Source of the DNA: Stenotrophomonas acidaminiphila
Lineage (GTDB): Bacteria; Pseudomonadota; Gammaproteobacteria; Xanthomonadales; Xanthomonadaceae
Length of the DNA stretch: 64,000 nucleotides
Reading direction: 5' to 3'
Assembly: GCF_001431595.1 (NCBI RefSeq)
Contig: NZ_LDJO01000024.1
Span: 1 to 64,000, forward strand
Positions 44,297-52,900 of this stretch are shown in pieces. The notes beneath the pieces were generated by a model. That model worked only from the letters and a program-made list of their open reading frames with translations. It did no database searches and had not been told where the DNA came from. The translations under genes were made by a program, and so were the position numbers. How positions within the stretch are numbered: position 1 is the stretch's first letter; every line of letters starts with the position of its first letter.

Positions 44297-45988
44297 TTAC
44301 TCGGACTTGTTGCCACCCAGCTGCGCGCGCAGCAGCGCACCCAGGCTGGTGGTGCCGGCAGCGGCTTCGGTCGAGGACTTGTTGTACTCGGCCAGCGCTT
44401 CGGCGGTCTCGGCTTCGTCCTTGGCCTTGATCGACAGCTGCATGGTACGGCCCTTGCGGTCCATGCCCACGAACTTGGCTTCGACCTTGTCGCCCACCTT
44501 CAGGTGCTGCGAGGCGTCGTCGACGCGGTCGTGGCTGATGTCGCGGGCCGAGACGTAGCCTTCGATGCCGTCGGCCAGCTCGATCACGGCGCCCTTGGCG
44601 TCGACTTCCTTCACCACGCCTTCGACCTTGGAGCCCTTCGGATTGGCCGCCATGTACTGGCCGAACGGATCCTGCTCCAGCTGCTTCACGCCCAGGGAGA
44701 TGCGCTCGCGCTCCGGATCGACGGCCAGGACGACGGCGTCCAGGGTGTCGCCCTTCTTGAAGTTGCGAACGACGTCTTCGCCGGTGGTGTTCCAGCTGAT
44801 GTCGGACAGGTGGACCAGGCCGTCGATGCCGCCGTCCAGGCCGATGAAGATGCCGAAGTCGGTGATCGACTTGATCTGGCCGGAGACCTTGTCACCCTTC
44901 TTGTGGGTGGCGGCGAAGGTTTCCCACGGATTGGCGGCGACCTGCTTCATGCCCAGCGAGATGCGGCGACGCTCTTCATCGACGTCCAGCACCATCACTT
45001 CGACTTCGTCACCGACCTGCACGACCTTGGACGGGTTGACGTTCTTGTTGGTCCAGTCCATCTCGGACACGTGCACCAGGCCTTCCACGCCCGGCTCGAT
45101 CTCGACGAACGCGCCGTAATCGGTGACGTTGGAGACCTTGCCGAACACGCGGCTGTTGGCCGGGTAACGACGCGAGATGTTGTCCCACGGATCCTCGCCC
45201 AGCTGCTTCAGGCCCAGCGAAACGCGGTTGCGCTCGCGGTCGAACTTCAGCACGCGCACGTCCAGCTCGTCGCCGACGTTCACGACTTCGGACGGATGGC
45301 GCACGCGCTTCCACGCCATGTCGGTGATGTGCAGCAGGCCGTCGATGCCACCCAGGTCCACGAACGCGCCGTAGTCGGTCAGGTTCTTGACGACACCCTT
45401 CAGGATCGCGCCTTCCTGCAGCTTGTCCATCAGCTGCTCGCGCTCTTCCGAGTGCTCGCTCTCGACGACCGCGCGGCGGGAAACGACCACGTTGTTGCGC
45501 TTGCGGTCGAGCTTGATGAGCTTGAACTCCAGCTCCTTGCCTTCCAGGTAGGCCGGGTCGCGCACCGGGCGCACATCGACCAGCGAACCCGGCAGGAACG
45601 CGCGGACATCCTTGATGTCGACGGTGAAACCACCCTTGACCTTGCCGCTGATGCGGCCGGTGATGGTCTCGTTCTTCTCCAACGCTTCTTCCAGCTCGTC
45701 CCACACCATGGCGCGCTTGGCCTTCTCGCGCGACAGGACGGTTTCGCCGAAGCCGTTCTCGATCGAGTCGAGCGCGACCTTCACCTGGTCGCCCACGCCC
45801 ACGTCGATTTCGCCAGCGTCGTTACGGAACTGTTCGATCGGCACGATGCCTTCGGACTTCAGACCGGCGTTGATCACCACCACGTCGCCGCGGACGTCGA
45901 CGACGGTGCCGACGACGATGGCGCCCGGCTTCAGCTTGGCCAGATTGGCCTGGCTGGCTTCAAACAGTTCTGCAAATGATTCGGTCAT
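44297..45988 (-). CDS. rpsA: 30S ribosomal protein S1
   Basis: The 563-residue protein has six S1 RNA-binding repeats, for example [40 protein letters not shown] and [21 protein letters not shown]1 binds mRNA upstream of the start codon and is required for translation initiation. The length equals that of gammaproteobacterial S1 proteins. The order cmk-rpsA-ihfB is highly conserved. Confidence 0.98.
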   Translation of the reverse strand: MTESFAELFEASQANLAKLKPGAIVVGTVVDVRGDVVVINAGLKSEGIVPIEQFRNDAGEIDVGVGDQVKVALDSIENGFGETVLSREKAKRAMVWDELEEALEKNETITGRISGKVKGGFTVDIKDVRAFLPGSLVDVRPVRDPAYLEGKELEFKLIKLDRKRNNVVVSRRAVVESEHSEEREQLMDKLQEGAILKGVVKNLTDYGAFVDLGGIDGLLHITDMAWKRVRHPSEVVNVGDELDVRVLKFDRERNRVSLGLKQLGEDPWDNISRRYPANSRVFGKVSNVTDYGAFVEIEPGVEGLVHVSEMDWTNKNVNPSKVVQVGDEVEVMVLDVDEERRRISLGMKQVAANPWETFAATHKKGDKVSGQIKSITDFGIFIGLDGGIDGLVHLSDISWNTTGEDVVRNFKKGDTLDAVVLAVDPERERISLGVKQLEQDPFGQYMAANPKGSKVEGVVKEVDAKGAVIELADGIEGYVSARDISHDRVDDASQHLKVGDKVEAKFVGMDRKGRTMQLSIKAKDEAETAEALAEYNKSSTEAAAGTTSLGALLRAQLGGNKSE

Positions 45989-46181
45989 TGGATTTACTCA
46001 GTTGAACACATGGGCAGGCCGCTCCCTTCGGGGAATGCGTGCCGCCCGCCTGTTGGTCGACCCCGTGCCGGCGGCCGTGTGTGGAGTGGAAAAACCGCCG
46101 TGCACCCTGCACGACGGAGCCTTGTACGACTTCGATTTGCGCGACGGCGGCCGTCACCGGCCGCTCTCACGGAACCGCGGG

Positions 46182-46859
46182 TCACGCTTCCGGCGAAGGA
46201 AGCAGGCCCAGCACCTTGGCAACGACGTCGTCGATGCCGATACCGCTGGTGTCGATGAGAACGGCGTCATCGGCCGGCCTCAGGGGCGCCACTGCGCGCT
46301 GTGCATCACGGGCGTCGCGGGCCATGATCTCGCGCAGGAGGTCATCAAAGTTAACCGAAACCCCTTTTTCTTTCAACTGTTTATGCCGCCTGTGCGCGCG
46401 CTCCTCGGCACTGGCGGTCAGGAACACCTTGAACGGGGCGTCCGGGAAGATCACCGTCCCCATGTCGCGACCATCGGCCACCAGCCCCGGCGCCATCCTG
46501 AATGCGCGCTGGCGCTCCTTCAGCGCGGCCCGCACCTCCGGGATGGCGGCGATCGCCGAGGCCAGGGCGCCGGTGGTCTCCAGGCGCAGCTCGTCGGTGG
46601 CGTCGGTGTCGTTGACCAGCACCCGCAGACTCTCGCCGCGCTCGACGAAGCGGATCCGGGTGTCGAACGTGCAGCGCACCAGCGCCGAGGCGTCGGAGGT
46701 ATCGATGTCGGCCCAGCTGGCAGCCACGCCCACCGCCCGGTACAGCGCCCCCGAATCCAGGTAATGCCAGCCCAGCCGGTGCGCGACGATGCGGCTGACG
46801 GTACCCTTGCCGGCCCCGGACGGGCCGTCGATGGTAAGAACGGGGGGAAGTGGACTCAT
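46182..46859 (-). CDS. cmk: Cytidylate kinase
   Basis: The 225-residue enzyme phosphorylates CMP and dCMP. The P-loop is [18 protein letters not shown], followed by [12 protein letters not shown] and the NMP-binding [20 protein letters not shown]. The ATG at 46859 was chosen because it starts just before the P-loop; an upstream open frame adds non-homologous residues. A 193-bp gap before rpsA is probably the S1 leader, where S1 may regulate itself. Confidence 0.97.
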   Translation of the reverse strand: MSPLPPVLTIDGPSGAGKGTVSRIVAHRLGWHYLDSGALYRAVGVAASWADIDTSDASALVRCTFDTRIRFVERGESLRVLVNDTDATDELRLETTGALASAIAAIPEVRAALKERQRAFRMAPGLVADGRDMGTVIFPDAPFKVFLTASAEERAHRRHKQLKEKGVSVNFDDLLREIMARDARDAQRAVAPLRPADDAVLIDTSGIGIDDVVAKVLGLLPSPEA

Positions 46860-46938
46860 CTGCGGCCTGCGCGGGAACGGGAATCGGGCCATTCTAGCGC
46901 CCGCTCCGGCCCGGCTGACGCCGATTGCACGCAACCAC

Positions 46939-46968
46939 TTGAACCCACATGGAATTGCCCGGTAGAAT
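46939..46968 (+). promoter_or_regulatory. Candidate sigma-70 promoter for rpmJ
   Basis: TTGAAC at 46939-46944 and TAGAAT at 46963-46968 are separated by 18 bases, about 80 bp before the L36 start codon. Confidence 0.5.
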
Positions 46969-47048
46969 GGCGGGCTTGAACGAGCGTCAACCTGCATATC
47001 CGCGGCTACGCTCCCTGTAGAACTCCAACGTATCCGCCGAGGTATGCC

Positions 47049-47174
47049 ATGAAAGTCCTGTCCTCCCTGAAGTCGGCGAAGGCCCGTCACCGTGACTGCA
47101 AGGTGGTTCGCCGTCGCGGCAAGATCTTCGTGATCTGCAAGTCGAACCCGCGCTTCAAGGCTCGCCAGCGCTGA
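47049..47174 (+). CDS. rpmJ: 50S ribosomal protein L36, type B (YkgO-like)
   Basis: A 41-residue ORF reads [18 protein letters not shown], then [23 protein letters not shown]. The fold matches L36, but only two cysteines are present and the zinc-binding CxxC...CxxxxH set is missing, as in the zinc-independent YkgO type. It has its own promoter and terminator and is a typical xanthomonad arrangement. Because of its small size it is easily missed. Confidence 0.93.
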   Translation: MKVLSSLKSAKARHRDCKVVRRRGKIFVICKSNPRFKARQR

Positions 47175-47226
47175 GCCGTCTGGCGCCCGCCGCCAGCGGA
47201 ATCCGCAAGGATTCCGGTATTCGCAG

Positions 47227-47250
47227 AAAGCCGCCCCAGGGCGGCTTTTT
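47227..47250 (+). terminator. Rho-independent terminator after rpmJ
   Basis: AAAGCCGCCC (47227-47236), a 2-base CA loop and GGGCGGC followed by TTTTT make a canonical intrinsic terminator 53 bp after the L36 stop. Confidence 0.85.
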
Positions 47251-47408
47251 GCATCTTCGTCCCCTGCTCACGACCGGCCGCGTATCCTGCACCCGCCATG
47301 TCCGCCGCGCGCATTCCGCGCCCGGCAGCGCGGAACAGGGCTGCCTGCCGCTTTATCGACGCCGTTTTTTTGCTGTAATCGCCACTTGTCCTCCGGGGAG
47401 AAGCGACC

Positions 47409-47741
47409 ATGAAGCAGACCATCCGGGCCCTGGCCCTGACCGCCACGATCATCGCGGCACCCACCACGGCGATGGCCGACACCCTGCTGATCGAGCGGGC
47501 GCAGGAAAAGCCGGCGGGCGCGCTCCCGGCGCGCGGCGAGTCGATGGGGCAGGTCCAGGCGCGCTTCGGCGCCCCGCAGGAGCGGCTGGAGCCGCGCGGC
47601 GGCCAGAAGCGGCAGTGGCCGACGATCAACCGCTGGGTCTATCCCGCCTTCACCGTCTATTTCGAGAAGCAGCGGGTGATCGACGTGGTCGCCAACCAGG
47701 CGGGCCCCGACGAGATCGGCCCCAAACCGCCGGTCCGCTGA
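47409..47741 (+). CDS. Small exported protein of unknown function
   Basis: The 110-residue protein has a clear signal peptide (MKQTIRALALTATIIAAPTT, cut after AMA) and a mature domain with GESMGQVQARFGAP, NRWVYPAFTVYFEKQRVIDV and a Pro-rich tail. The GxxxxxVxxxFGxP pattern resembles SmpA/OmlA-like small periplasmic domains. It stands alone between rpmJ and the agmatine genes. Function unknown. Confidence 0.75.
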   Translation: MKQTIRALALTATIIAAPTTAMADTLLIERAQEKPAGALPARGESMGQVQARFGAPQERLEPRGGQKRQWPTINRWVYPAFTVYFEKQRVIDVVANQAGPDEIGPKPPVR

Positions 47742-47786
47742 TCCACGCCCGCCGCCGCGTCGGCGGCCGGCACGCCATTACTCCCT

Positions 47787-47810
47787 GCACCTCCCGGCAC
47801 CGGGAGGTGC
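47787..47810. repeat. 11-bp perfect hairpin between the exported-protein gene and aguA
   Basis: GCACCTCCCGG (47787-47797) and CCGGGAGGTGC (47800-47810) are separated by two bases. There is no T-tract; it may be a transcript-end hairpin or a repetitive extragenic element. Confidence 0.5.
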
Positions 47811-47859
47811 GCCAACGCACCGGACTCCGCTCCGGGCATGATCCGAGCACCTACCCGCA

Positions 47860-48894
47860 ATGACCGATGCACTTCGTTTTCCCGCCGAATGGGAGGCCCA
47901 GTCCGGCATCCTGATCGCCTGGCCGCATGTCGACACCGACTGGGCCGAACGCCTGGCCGAGGTCGAGGAGACCTATATCGCGCTGGTCGCCGCCATCACC
48001 CGCTTCCAGCCGGTGCTGATCTGCGTGGCCGACGACGACATCGAGACCTATGCGGAAATGCGCCTGCGCTCCAACCGCATCGACATGCAGCGCGTGCGCT
48101 TCATCACCGCGCCCTACGACGACACCTGGCTGCGCGACTCCGGCCCGATCACCCTACGGCGTGCCGACGGCGGTTTCCAGTTGCTGGATTTCCGCTTCAC
48201 CGGCTGGGGCGGCAAGTTCGAGGCGAGCCTGGACGACCAGCTGGTCGGCGTGCTGCACGAGGCCGGCGCCTTCAACAACGCCCAGGTGCGCAGCATCGCC
48301 TTCGCGCTGGAAGGCGGCGCCATCGACACCGACGGCGACGGCACCCTGCTGACCACCTGGAAGTGCCTGCACGAGCGCCACCCGGAGCGCGACCGCGCAT
48401 CGCTCGGCGCGGACATGGCGCAGTGGATGCACCAGGAACGCGTGCTGTGGCTGGACCACGGCTATCTGGAAGGCGACGACACCGACGCCCACGTCGACAC
48501 CCTCGCCCGCTTCGCCTCGGCCGACAGCATCGTCTACCAGGACTGCGATGATCCGCAGGACTCGCACCATGCAGAGCTCAAGGCGATGGGGGCCGAACTG
48601 GCCGCGCTGCGCACCCGCGATGGCCAGCCCTACCGCCTGTTCCCGCTGCCGTGGGCGCAGCCGGTGATCGACGAGGGGCGCCGCCTGGCCGCGTCCTACG
48701 CGAACTTCCTGATCATCAACGGCGCGGTGCTGATGCCGGCCTATGGCGACCCCGCCGACGACGCCGCGCGCGAAGTGCTGGCGCGTGCCTTCCCGGACCG
48801 CGAGATCGTGCAGGTGCCATGCCGCCCGCTGATCTGGCAGAACGGCAGCCTGCACTGCATCACCATGCAGTTGCCGAGCGGCCTGATCGACTGA
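47860..48894 (+). CDS. aguA: Agmatine deiminase
   Basis: The 344-residue enzyme hydrolyses agmatine to N-carbamoylputrescine and ammonia. Guanidino-modifying fold motifs are visible: ESGI-type opening (AQSGILIAWPHVDTDW), DDTWLRDSGPI, FTGWGGKFEASLD, LEGGAIDTDGDGTLLTT and the catalytic Cys in NGSLHCITMQLPSG. It is followed by the next enzyme of the pathway (aguB) after 136 bp that contain a hairpin. Confidence 0.95.
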   Translation: MTDALRFPAEWEAQSGILIAWPHVDTDWAERLAEVEETYIALVAAITRFQPVLICVADDDIETYAEMRLRSNRIDMQRVRFITAPYDDTWLRDSGPITLRRADGGFQLLDFRFTGWGGKFEASLDDQLVGVLHEAGAFNNAQVRSIAFALEGGAIDTDGDGTLLTTWKCLHERHPERDRASLGADMAQWMHQERVLWLDHGYLEGDDTDAHVDTLARFASADSIVYQDCDDPQDSHHAELKAMGAELAALRTRDGQPYRLFPLPWAQPVIDEGRRLAASYANFLIINGAVLMPAYGDPADDAAREVLARAFPDREIVQVPCRPLIWQNGSLHCITMQLPSGLID

Positions 48895-48980
48895 AGCCCG
48901 GCACCCTCGCCTGTTTCCCCGGCCTGCCTGGCAGGCCCGGGGTCCCGGCATATCGCCCCCCCACTCACGCCCTTGCCGCC

Positions 48981-49005
48981 AACCGCCCCGTGTGCAGGGG
49001 CGGTT
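48981..49005. repeat. 9-bp hairpin between aguA and aguB
   Basis: AACCGCCCC (48981-48989), seven-base loop and GGGGCGGTT (48997-49005) form a perfect stem shortly before the aguB start. No T-run follows. Confidence 0.5.
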
Positions 49006-49030
49006 GCTCCTCCCGGTTTACAATGCCCGC

Positions 49031-49915
49031 ATGAAGACCCATTCCCTCACCGTCGCCCTGATCCAGGAGCGCAATCACGGCGATGCCGCCGCCAATCTGG
49101 CCGTGATCGAGGCCCGCGTCGCCGAAGCCGCGGCGCAGGGCGCCAAGCTGGTGCTGCTGCAGGAACTGCACAACGGTCCGTATTTCTGCCAGCACGAATC
49201 GGTGGACGAGTTCGACCTGGCCGAGTCGATCCCCGGCCCGAGCACCGAGCGCCTGGGCGCACTGGCCAGGCAACACGGCGTGGTCATCGTCGGCTCGCTG
49301 TTCGAGCGCCGCGCCGCCGGCCTTTACCACAACACCGCGGTGGTGTTCGAGAAGGACGGCACCCTGCTGGGCAAGTACCGCAAGATGCACATCCCCGACG
49401 ACCCGGGCTTCTACGAGAAGTTCTACTTCACCCCGGGCGACATCGGCTTCAAGCCGATCGACACCTCGGTGGGCCGCCTCGGCGTGCTGGTGTGCTGGGA
49501 CCAGTGGTATCCGGAAGCCGCGCGCCTGATGGCGCTGGCCGGCGCCGAGCTGCTGCTCTACCCCACCGCCATCGGCTGGGATCCGGACGACGTACAGGAC
49601 GAGAAGAACCGCCAGCGCGACGCCTGGGTACTGAGCCACCGTGGCCATGCCGTGGCCAACGGCGTGCCGGTGCTGTCGTGCAACCGCGTCGGCCACGAGC
49701 CTTCGCCGCTGGGCGCGTCGGGCATCCAGTTCTGGGGCAACAGCCACGTGCTCGGCCCGCAGGGCGAGTTCCTGGCCGAGGCCGGCGCCGAGCCGACCGT
49801 GCTGGTCTGCGAGGTGGACCTGCAGCGCAGCGAACACGTGCGCCGCATCTGGCCGTTCCTGCGCGACCGTCGCATCGACGCCTACGGCGACCTGCTCAAG
49901 CGCTACATCGACTGA
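49031..49915 (+). CDS. aguB: N-carbamoylputrescine amidase
   Basis: The 294-residue nitrilase-family enzyme hydrolyses N-carbamoylputrescine to putrescine. The catalytic triad is Glu in LLQELHNGPYF, Lys in GKYRKMHIPDDPG and Cys in GVLVCWDQWYPEAARL. With aguA it forms the two-step agmatine-to-putrescine route. The ATG at 49031 matches the family N-terminus. Confidence 0.95.
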   Translation: MKTHSLTVALIQERNHGDAAANLAVIEARVAEAAAQGAKLVLLQELHNGPYFCQHESVDEFDLAESIPGPSTERLGALARQHGVVIVGSLFERRAAGLYHNTAVVFEKDGTLLGKYRKMHIPDDPGFYEKFYFTPGDIGFKPIDTSVGRLGVLVCWDQWYPEAARLMALAGAELLLYPTAIGWDPDDVQDEKNRQRDAWVLSHRGHAVANGVPVLSCNRVGHEPSPLGASGIQFWGNSHVLGPQGEFLAEAGAEPTVLVCEVDLQRSEHVRRIWPFLRDRRIDAYGDLLKRYID

Positions 49916-49930
49916 CCGGGACACCTGCGC

Positions 49931-50461
49931 ATGGCCGTGCACATCCGTGATGCCGGCGCGGCCGACATCGCCGCCATCGCCGCGATCTACGCGGTCGAAG
50001 TGACCGACTTCGTCAACACCTACGAATACGAGGTGCCGGACGAGGCCGAGATGCTGCGGCGCATGCAGGACATCCTCGCCCGCGGCTTTCCCTACCTGGT
50101 CGCCGAGATCGACGGCCAGGTCGCCGGTTACGCCTACGCCAACACCTACCGCAGCCGCATCGCCTACCAGTGGACGGTGGAGAACTCGGTCTACGTCGAT
50201 GCGCGCTTCCAGGGCCGCGGCGTGGGCAGCGCATTGCTGCAGGCGCTGATCGACGCCTGCACCGCGCGCGGCTACCGGCAGATGGTCGCGGTGATCGGCG
50301 AGCCGGCCAATACCGCGTCGATCAGGCTGCACGAGCGTTTCGGGTTCCAGCTCGTGGGCGTGTTCCGCGGCCTGGGCCGCAAACACGGCCGCTGGCTCGA
50401 CACGGTGCAGATGCAACGCGCGCTCGGCGATGGCAGCGAGCGCGCCCCCTCCAATGAATGA
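49931..50461 (+). CDS. GNAT acetyltransferase, phosphinothricin/methionine sulfoximine type
   Basis: The 176-residue protein has the GNAT acetyl-CoA motif (VDARFQGRGVGSALLQALID) and the family features AAIYAVEVTDFVNTYEYE and RLHERFGFQLVGVF. Relatives acetylate phosphinothricin, methionine sulfoximine or methionine sulfone; the natural substrate is unknown. It begins 15 bp after aguB and its end overlaps the TraB-family gene by eight bases. Confidence 0.88.
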   Translation: MAVHIRDAGAADIAAIAAIYAVEVTDFVNTYEYEVPDEAEMLRRMQDILARGFPYLVAEIDGQVAGYAYANTYRSRIAYQWTVENSVYVDARFQGRGVGSALLQALIDACTARGYRQMVAVIGEPANTASIRLHERFGFQLVGVFRGLGRKHGRWLDTVQMQRALGDGSERAPSNE

Positions 50462-51683
50462 CGCAATGACCGACACCCATTCCGAAAGCGGCAGCGAACT
50501 GCTCGCCGGCCAGCCGCTGCGCATCGTCGAACGCGATGGCGTGCGCTACACCCTGCTGGGCACCGCCCACGTCTCCGCCGCCAGCGTACAGGCGGTGGAA
50601 CAGGCCATCGGCAGCGGCCAGTACGATGCCGTCGCGGTCGAGCTCGATCCGCAGCGGCTGCAGGCCCTGACCAACCCGGATGCACTGGCGCAGCTGGACC
50701 TGGTCGAGGTGATCCGCAAGAACCGGGTCGCCCTGTTCGCCGCCAACCTCGCCCTGGCCGCCTACCAGCGCCGGCTCGCCGAGCAGCTGGGCATCGAACC
50801 GGGCGCCGAGCTCAAGCGCGCGGTGACGCTGGCGCAGGAACGCGGCCTGCCGGTGCACCTGATCGACCGCGATGTCGGCCTGACCTTCCGCCGCGCCTCG
50901 CAGCGCCTGGGCTTCATCGGCAAGCTCAAGCTCGTCGCCGGGCTCGGCGCCGGCCTGTTCTCGTCCGAGGACGTGGGCGAGGATGAGATCGAGAAGCTCA
51001 AGCAGGGCGACATGCTCGAATCCAGCTTCGGCGAGTTCGCCAGCGAGAGCCCGGCGCTGTACGAGAGCATCATCGGCGAGCGCGACCGCTACATGGCCAC
51101 ACGCCTGCGCGAAGAACGCAGCGACAGCCAGCGCAACGTGCTGGCGGTGGTCGGTGCCGGCCACCTGGCCGGGCTGGCGCGCTACCTGGAAACCGACACC
51201 GTGGCCCCCGGCCCGCTGCGCCAGGCGCTGGAAGCGGTACCGAAGAAGCGCAACGTGCCGTGGATCACGCTGACCATCCTGGCCGTCATCCTGGCCGGTA
51301 TCGGCGTCGGCTTCTGGAAGGGCGGCATGGGCATGGGCGCTGACATGCTCGCGACCTGGGCGCTCTACACCGGCGGCCTGGCCGGCCTCGGCGCACTGCT
51401 GGCCGGCAGTCATCCATTGAGCATCCTGACCGCGGTGGTGGTGGCGCCGTTCAAGCCGTTCCGCCTGAGCATCCCCACCGGCGCGTTCTCAGCGCTGGTG
51501 GAAACGCGGCTGCGCCGGCCGGCCTATGCCGACTTCCTGCGGCTGCGCGACGACGCGCAGTCGCTCAAGGGCTGGTACCGCAACCGGGTCACGCGCGTCG
51601 TGCTGACCTTCATGCTCACCAACCTCGGCAGCATGCTCGGCCTGTGGCTGACCGGCTTCACCGTCTACGGCAAGCTGGTGTGA
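50454..51683 (+). CDS. TraB/PrgY/TIKI-family protein
   Basis: This 409-residue protein has an N-terminal EreA/ChaN-like domain with the GTxH motif (LLGTAHVSAASVQAV) and VAVELDPQRL, a GxxxH motif (LAVVGAGHLAGLARYL), and four or five C-terminal hydrophobic helices from about residue 270. TraB and PrgY limit response to conjugation pheromone in enterococci; in other bacteria the role is unknown, and the animal TIKI relative is a metalloprotease. An ATG four codons downstream is also possible. Confidence 0.88.
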   Translation: MNDAMTDTHSESGSELLAGQPLRIVERDGVRYTLLGTAHVSAASVQAVEQAIGSGQYDAVAVELDPQRLQALTNPDALAQLDLVEVIRKNRVALFAANLALAAYQRRLAEQLGIEPGAELKRAVTLAQERGLPVHLIDRDVGLTFRRASQRLGFIGKLKLVAGLGAGLFSSEDVGEDEIEKLKQGDMLESSFGEFASESPALYESIIGERDRYMATRLREERSDSQRNVLAVVGAGHLAGLARYLETDTVAPGPLRQALEAVPKKRNVPWITLTILAVILAGIGVGFWKGGMGMGADMLATWALYTGGLAGLGALLAGSHPLSILTAVVVAPFKPFRLSIPTGAFSALVETRLRRPAYADFLRLRDDAQSLKGWYRNRVTRVVLTFMLTNLGSMLGLWLTGFTVYGKLV

Positions 51684-51707
51684 CCGGCTACGGCGCCACC
51701 GCGGCCA

Positions 51708-52127
51708 TCAGGCCCGCGGCCAGCGCCAGGACAGGCCCACGATGAGCAGGCACAGCACGATCTCGATGCTGCTGTAGGCCAGGTAGAACCACCATGCGCC
51801 CGGCATGGTGAGCGCGACGAAGGCGGCGTAGAACAGGGCCAGCCCGATGCCGAGCCAGCGCGTCAGCCGCGCCGGCAGGGCCAGCGACAGGAACACCATC
51901 AATCCGGGCACGACCAGCAGCAGGGCCACGAACAACAACGAGCCCTGGCTGCTCGGCCCCATCGGACCGCCGCCATCGAGCATGTACTTCAGCTTGCCGG
52001 GCCGGTACAGGCCGAAGTAATCGCCGTACAGGTAGCAGAACGTCAGGCTGGCCCACAGCGCAGACAGCTTCAGGCGCAGGGGAAGCGGCGGATCGGACAG
52101 CACGGTCCGGGAAGATCGGGTCTGCAT
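51708..52127 (-). CDS. Small integral membrane protein (DUF6326-like)
   Basis: The 139-residue protein has four transmembrane helices, including LWASLTFCYLYGDYFGLY, LLFVALLLVVPGLMVFLSLA and IEIVLCLLIVGLSW. The YLYGDYFGLYRPG loop resembles DUF6326-type proteins, which are often paired with regulators or other small membrane proteins. It begins seven bases after the next membrane gene ends. Function unknown. Confidence 0.75.
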   Translation of the reverse strand: MQTRSSRTVLSDPPLPLRLKLSALWASLTFCYLYGDYFGLYRPGKLKYMLDGGGPMGPSSQGSLLFVALLLVVPGLMVFLSLALPARLTRWLGIGLALFYAAFVALTMPGAWWFYLAYSSIEIVLCLLIVGLSWRWPRA

Positions 52128-52134
52128 GATGACC

Positions 52135-52848
52135 TCACTGGGCAAGGGAACGTGATGCGGCGGGGCGCGCCGCGCGCAGGCCGAACAGCAGCAGCCACAG
52201 GCAGGTGCCGATCTCGCCGACGGAGGCCGGCAGCGTCAGGTGGGCCGATATCCACCAATCCGCGTAGCCGGGTACCAGCAGTTCCGCCAGCACATCCAGC
52301 ACATAGCCCAGCCCGCCCAGCACCAGCAGCGCGCCCAGCAGGCGCGGCAGGCGCCGCGAGCGCAGCACCAGCCAGCCCAGCGGCAACAGCCACAGCCCCC
52401 AGAACACGCGCACCAGCTGCATGCCGCCGCGGTAGGCCTTCAACGCCGCATGCGCGAGCTGCTGGCGCTGCTCCGGCGACAACAGCTGCGCGCTGTCGAC
52501 GTCGGTCAGCAGCGACAGCGCCTGCAACCGGTGCGACAACGCCGCCAGCGCCAACGGAACCGCCATCGCCACGAACGCCAGCATCAGCGTCGCCGCGCTG
52601 CGGCTGACATCCTGGAAGCTGCGGTACAGCACCAGTGCCAGCAGCAGGTACGCCACCTGCTCGACGACGAAAGCCGCCACGCCCTGCTTGAACAGCGCCT
52701 GCCTGGCGACCACGTTGTCCAGCATCGCGCCCGCGTCGGCGCCGGCCAGCTGCGCCGGCACGTAGGCCAGGCAGAAGATGCCGGTGACGACGACGATCAG
52801 GTACAGGACACCGGCAAGCCGGCCGCCCGGGTGAAGTGCATGTGGCAT
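52135..52848 (-). CDS. DUF4386-family membrane protein
   Basis: This 237-residue protein has six hydrophobic segments, from GGRLAGVLYLIVVVTGIFC to a final one near EIGTCLWLLLFGLRAARP, with the DUF4386 pattern LAGVLYLxxxxxG and ARQALFKQGVAAFVVEQ. The short ATG at 52848 follows GGGAGA. Role unknown. It is co-directional with the efflux operon but separated by 52 bp. Confidence 0.8.
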   Translation of the reverse strand: MPHALHPGGRLAGVLYLIVVVTGIFCLAYVPAQLAGADAGAMLDNVVARQALFKQGVAAFVVEQVAYLLLALVLYRSFQDVSRSAATLMLAFVAMAVPLALAALSHRLQALSLLTDVDSAQLLSPEQRQQLAHAALKAYRGGMQLVRVFWGLWLLPLGWLVLRSRRLPRLLGALLVLGGLGYVLDVLAELLVPGYADWWISAHLTLPASVGEIGTCLWLLLFGLRAARPAASRSLAQ

Positions 52849-52900
52849 CCGCGGTCTCCCTGGAAAATGCTCCCGCCGGAGTGGCGGAAGCGCGACAGCC